From contig JABDQK010000256.1 in NCBI GenBank assembly GCA_013042255.1, positions 1 through 6,738 on the forward strand: a stretch of 6,738 bases of DNA, given 5' to 3'. Source of the stretch: Flavobacteriaceae bacterium (lineage in GTDB: Bacteria > Bacteroidota > Bacteroidia > Flavobacteriales > Flavobacteriaceae). The notes beneath the pieces are model-generated. The model had not been told where the DNA came from. It saw only the letters and a program-made list of their open reading frames with translations, and ran no database searches. Positions 5,848 through 6,738 of the stretch are shown piece after piece. The position numbers and the translations under genes are program-made. How positions within the stretch are numbered: the first letter of the stretch is position 1; every line of letters begins with the position of its first letter.

Positions 5848-6738
5848 TTAGAGGTTGAGCGTATAGCCCAATAAGATGTTTGTATTGACATTGTTCACTA
5901 AAGAAGGAGATGGGAATCCGGTAGAAAACAATTGTGTCTGAGCGTTTTGTTCGGATCTGCTAAAAGCCAGGTCGAGTCTGCTTCCGCCAAAATTAAAGCC
6001 CAGTCCGAAAGATACTGCTTCAAGATCACCTATTGTAACCCCGTCAACATAGGGACTGCTTTCAAAACGATAACCGCCCCGGAGGCTCACGTTATCGATT
6101 CTGTATTCTCCCCCGATCCTATATGTATTCACTGTGCCCAACTGGGAAGCGATAAAGCTGTTTTCATCACTAAAGCTGGGATCAGACAATGGCCTTAATT
6201 CTGCCTGGGACATATCCTGATGGCCGTAATCAAAACTCAGTAATCCCTGGGGTCCGAAAACAATTGCCAGGCTACCGGTAAGTTTTGAGGGGGTTTTTAT
6301 AGTGTATTCTTCAAATAGATTCACCACATTAAAATCGATAAACCCAATCTCAGAATCTGCCAGATCCGAATTGATCCGCTGAGAAGTGTCATCCAGAAGT
6401 CGGTACCAGGTAGGTGACTGGTAACTTCCTCCCAGGCGGACATTTTCATTTAACAAGGCAATGGCCCCCAGGCTAAAGGAAAAACCGGAGCCTTCGGTAC
6501 GTAAGTAGTTGTCAAAATTTACGAATTGAATCTCAGAACTGGCGTCATATCCTGTTTCTGTAAATTCGGTATACTGATCGTAAAAAACGGTGTGAAAATT
6601 AAGGGAAGCCCCTATAAACAGGTTTTGTTGATATTGCCCTGAAAAATTCATGGTGAGTTTGCTGTTATACCCGTTGGTCCTTTTAAAGTATTCCTGATCA
6701 ACTGTATTATATTGGGCATTAGAAACATAGGCCGTGTT
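5848..6738 (-). CDS. OmpP1/FadL-family outer membrane transport protein (5' part outside window)
   Basis: The frame is open to the window edge, giving 296 visible C-terminal residues. The first in-frame ATG at 6651 is internal, because 29 further codons upstream continue family-like sequence (for example NGYNSKLT running into MNFSGQYQQNLFIGASLNFH). The sequence shows alternating amphipathic strands of an outer membrane beta barrel. Landmarks, in visible-residue numbering, are GFSFSLGA (about 85-92), YQSPTWY (106-112), PSKLTGSLAIVFG (150-162) and TYRIGGEYRI followed by LRGGYRFESSPY (205-230). These resemble flavobacterial members of the FadL / aromatic-hydrocarbon porin family, which move hydrophobic molecules across the outer membrane; the substrate here is unknown. 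Full-length members are usually well over 400 residues, so the signal peptide and N-terminal hatch lie to the right. It converges on the second T9SS cargo gene and shares its terminator. It ends in YTLNL rather than the usual terminal aromatic residue. Confidence 0.88.
   Translation of the reverse strand, partial: NTAYVSNAQYNTVDQEYFKRTNGYNSKLTMNFSGQYQQNLFIGASLNFHTVFYDQYTEFTETGYDASSEIQFVNFDNYLRTEGSGFSFSLGAIALLNENVRLGGSYQSPTWYRLLDDTSQRINSDLADSEIGFIDFNVVNLFEEYTIKTPSKLTGSLAIVFGPQGLLSFDYGHQDMSQAELRPLSDPSFSDENSFIASQLGTVNTYRIGGEYRIDNVSLRGGYRFESSPYVDGVTIGDLEAVSFGLGFNFGGSRLDLAFSRSEQNAQTQLFSTGFPSPSLVNNVNTNILLGYTLNL

Noticed and set aside
5848..6738. Possibility that the FadL-type protein is PorV, the T9SS shuttle that also belongs to the FadL superfamily
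   Set aside because: The visible C-terminal part (YQSPTWY, PSKLTGSLAIVFG, TYRIGGEYRI) resembles the transport-type OmpP1/FadL proteins of Flavobacteriaceae rather than what I recall of PorV. The N-terminus needed to be certain is outside the window.

Overview
The window looks like a chromosomal segment from a Bacteroidota bacterium, most likely a marine-type member of the Flavobacteriaceae. The main reasons are two secreted proteins that end in the gliding-motility-associated, type B C-terminal sorting domain of the type IX secretion system (T9SS), an OmpP1/FadL-type barrel of the flavobacterial kind, and the absence of clear Shine-Dalgarno sequences before the genes. Genus cannot be fixed from the sequence alone.

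Left part (1-2313, minus strand): a compact housekeeping operon read right to left, folE (GTP cyclohydrolase I), cysS (cysteinyl-tRNA synthetase) and yidD (membrane protein insertion factor, cut by the window edge). folE and cysS are 15 bases apart. cysS and yidD share a 4-base ATGA overlap, so yidD is probably translated by reinitiation. A Bacteroidota-like -7 element lies just before the preferred folE start.

Middle (2314-5799): a divergent intergenic region, then two tandem plus-strand paralogues encoding T9SS type B cargo proteins of 601 and 470 residues. They share a signal peptide, a cysteine-rich N-terminal domain, an Ig-like module, a pre-C-terminal module and the sorting domain. The larger one carries about 168 extra residues that form two further beta-rich modules, each with one cysteine pair. 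Each gene has a perfect inverted repeat of related sequence 12-13 bases before its start codon, followed by a shared TAGCC, so the leaders look related as well.

Right part (5800-6738): a GC-rich hairpin with flanking A and T runs sits between the convergent second paralogue and a minus-strand OmpP1/FadL-family outer membrane protein, whose N-terminal part lies outside the window.

The housekeeping operon is ordinary. The points worth following are the paired secreted proteins: their uncharacterised N-terminal domain, the module gain or loss between them, and the matching inverted repeats in their leaders. No mobile element, CRISPR array, tRNA or rRNA was seen.
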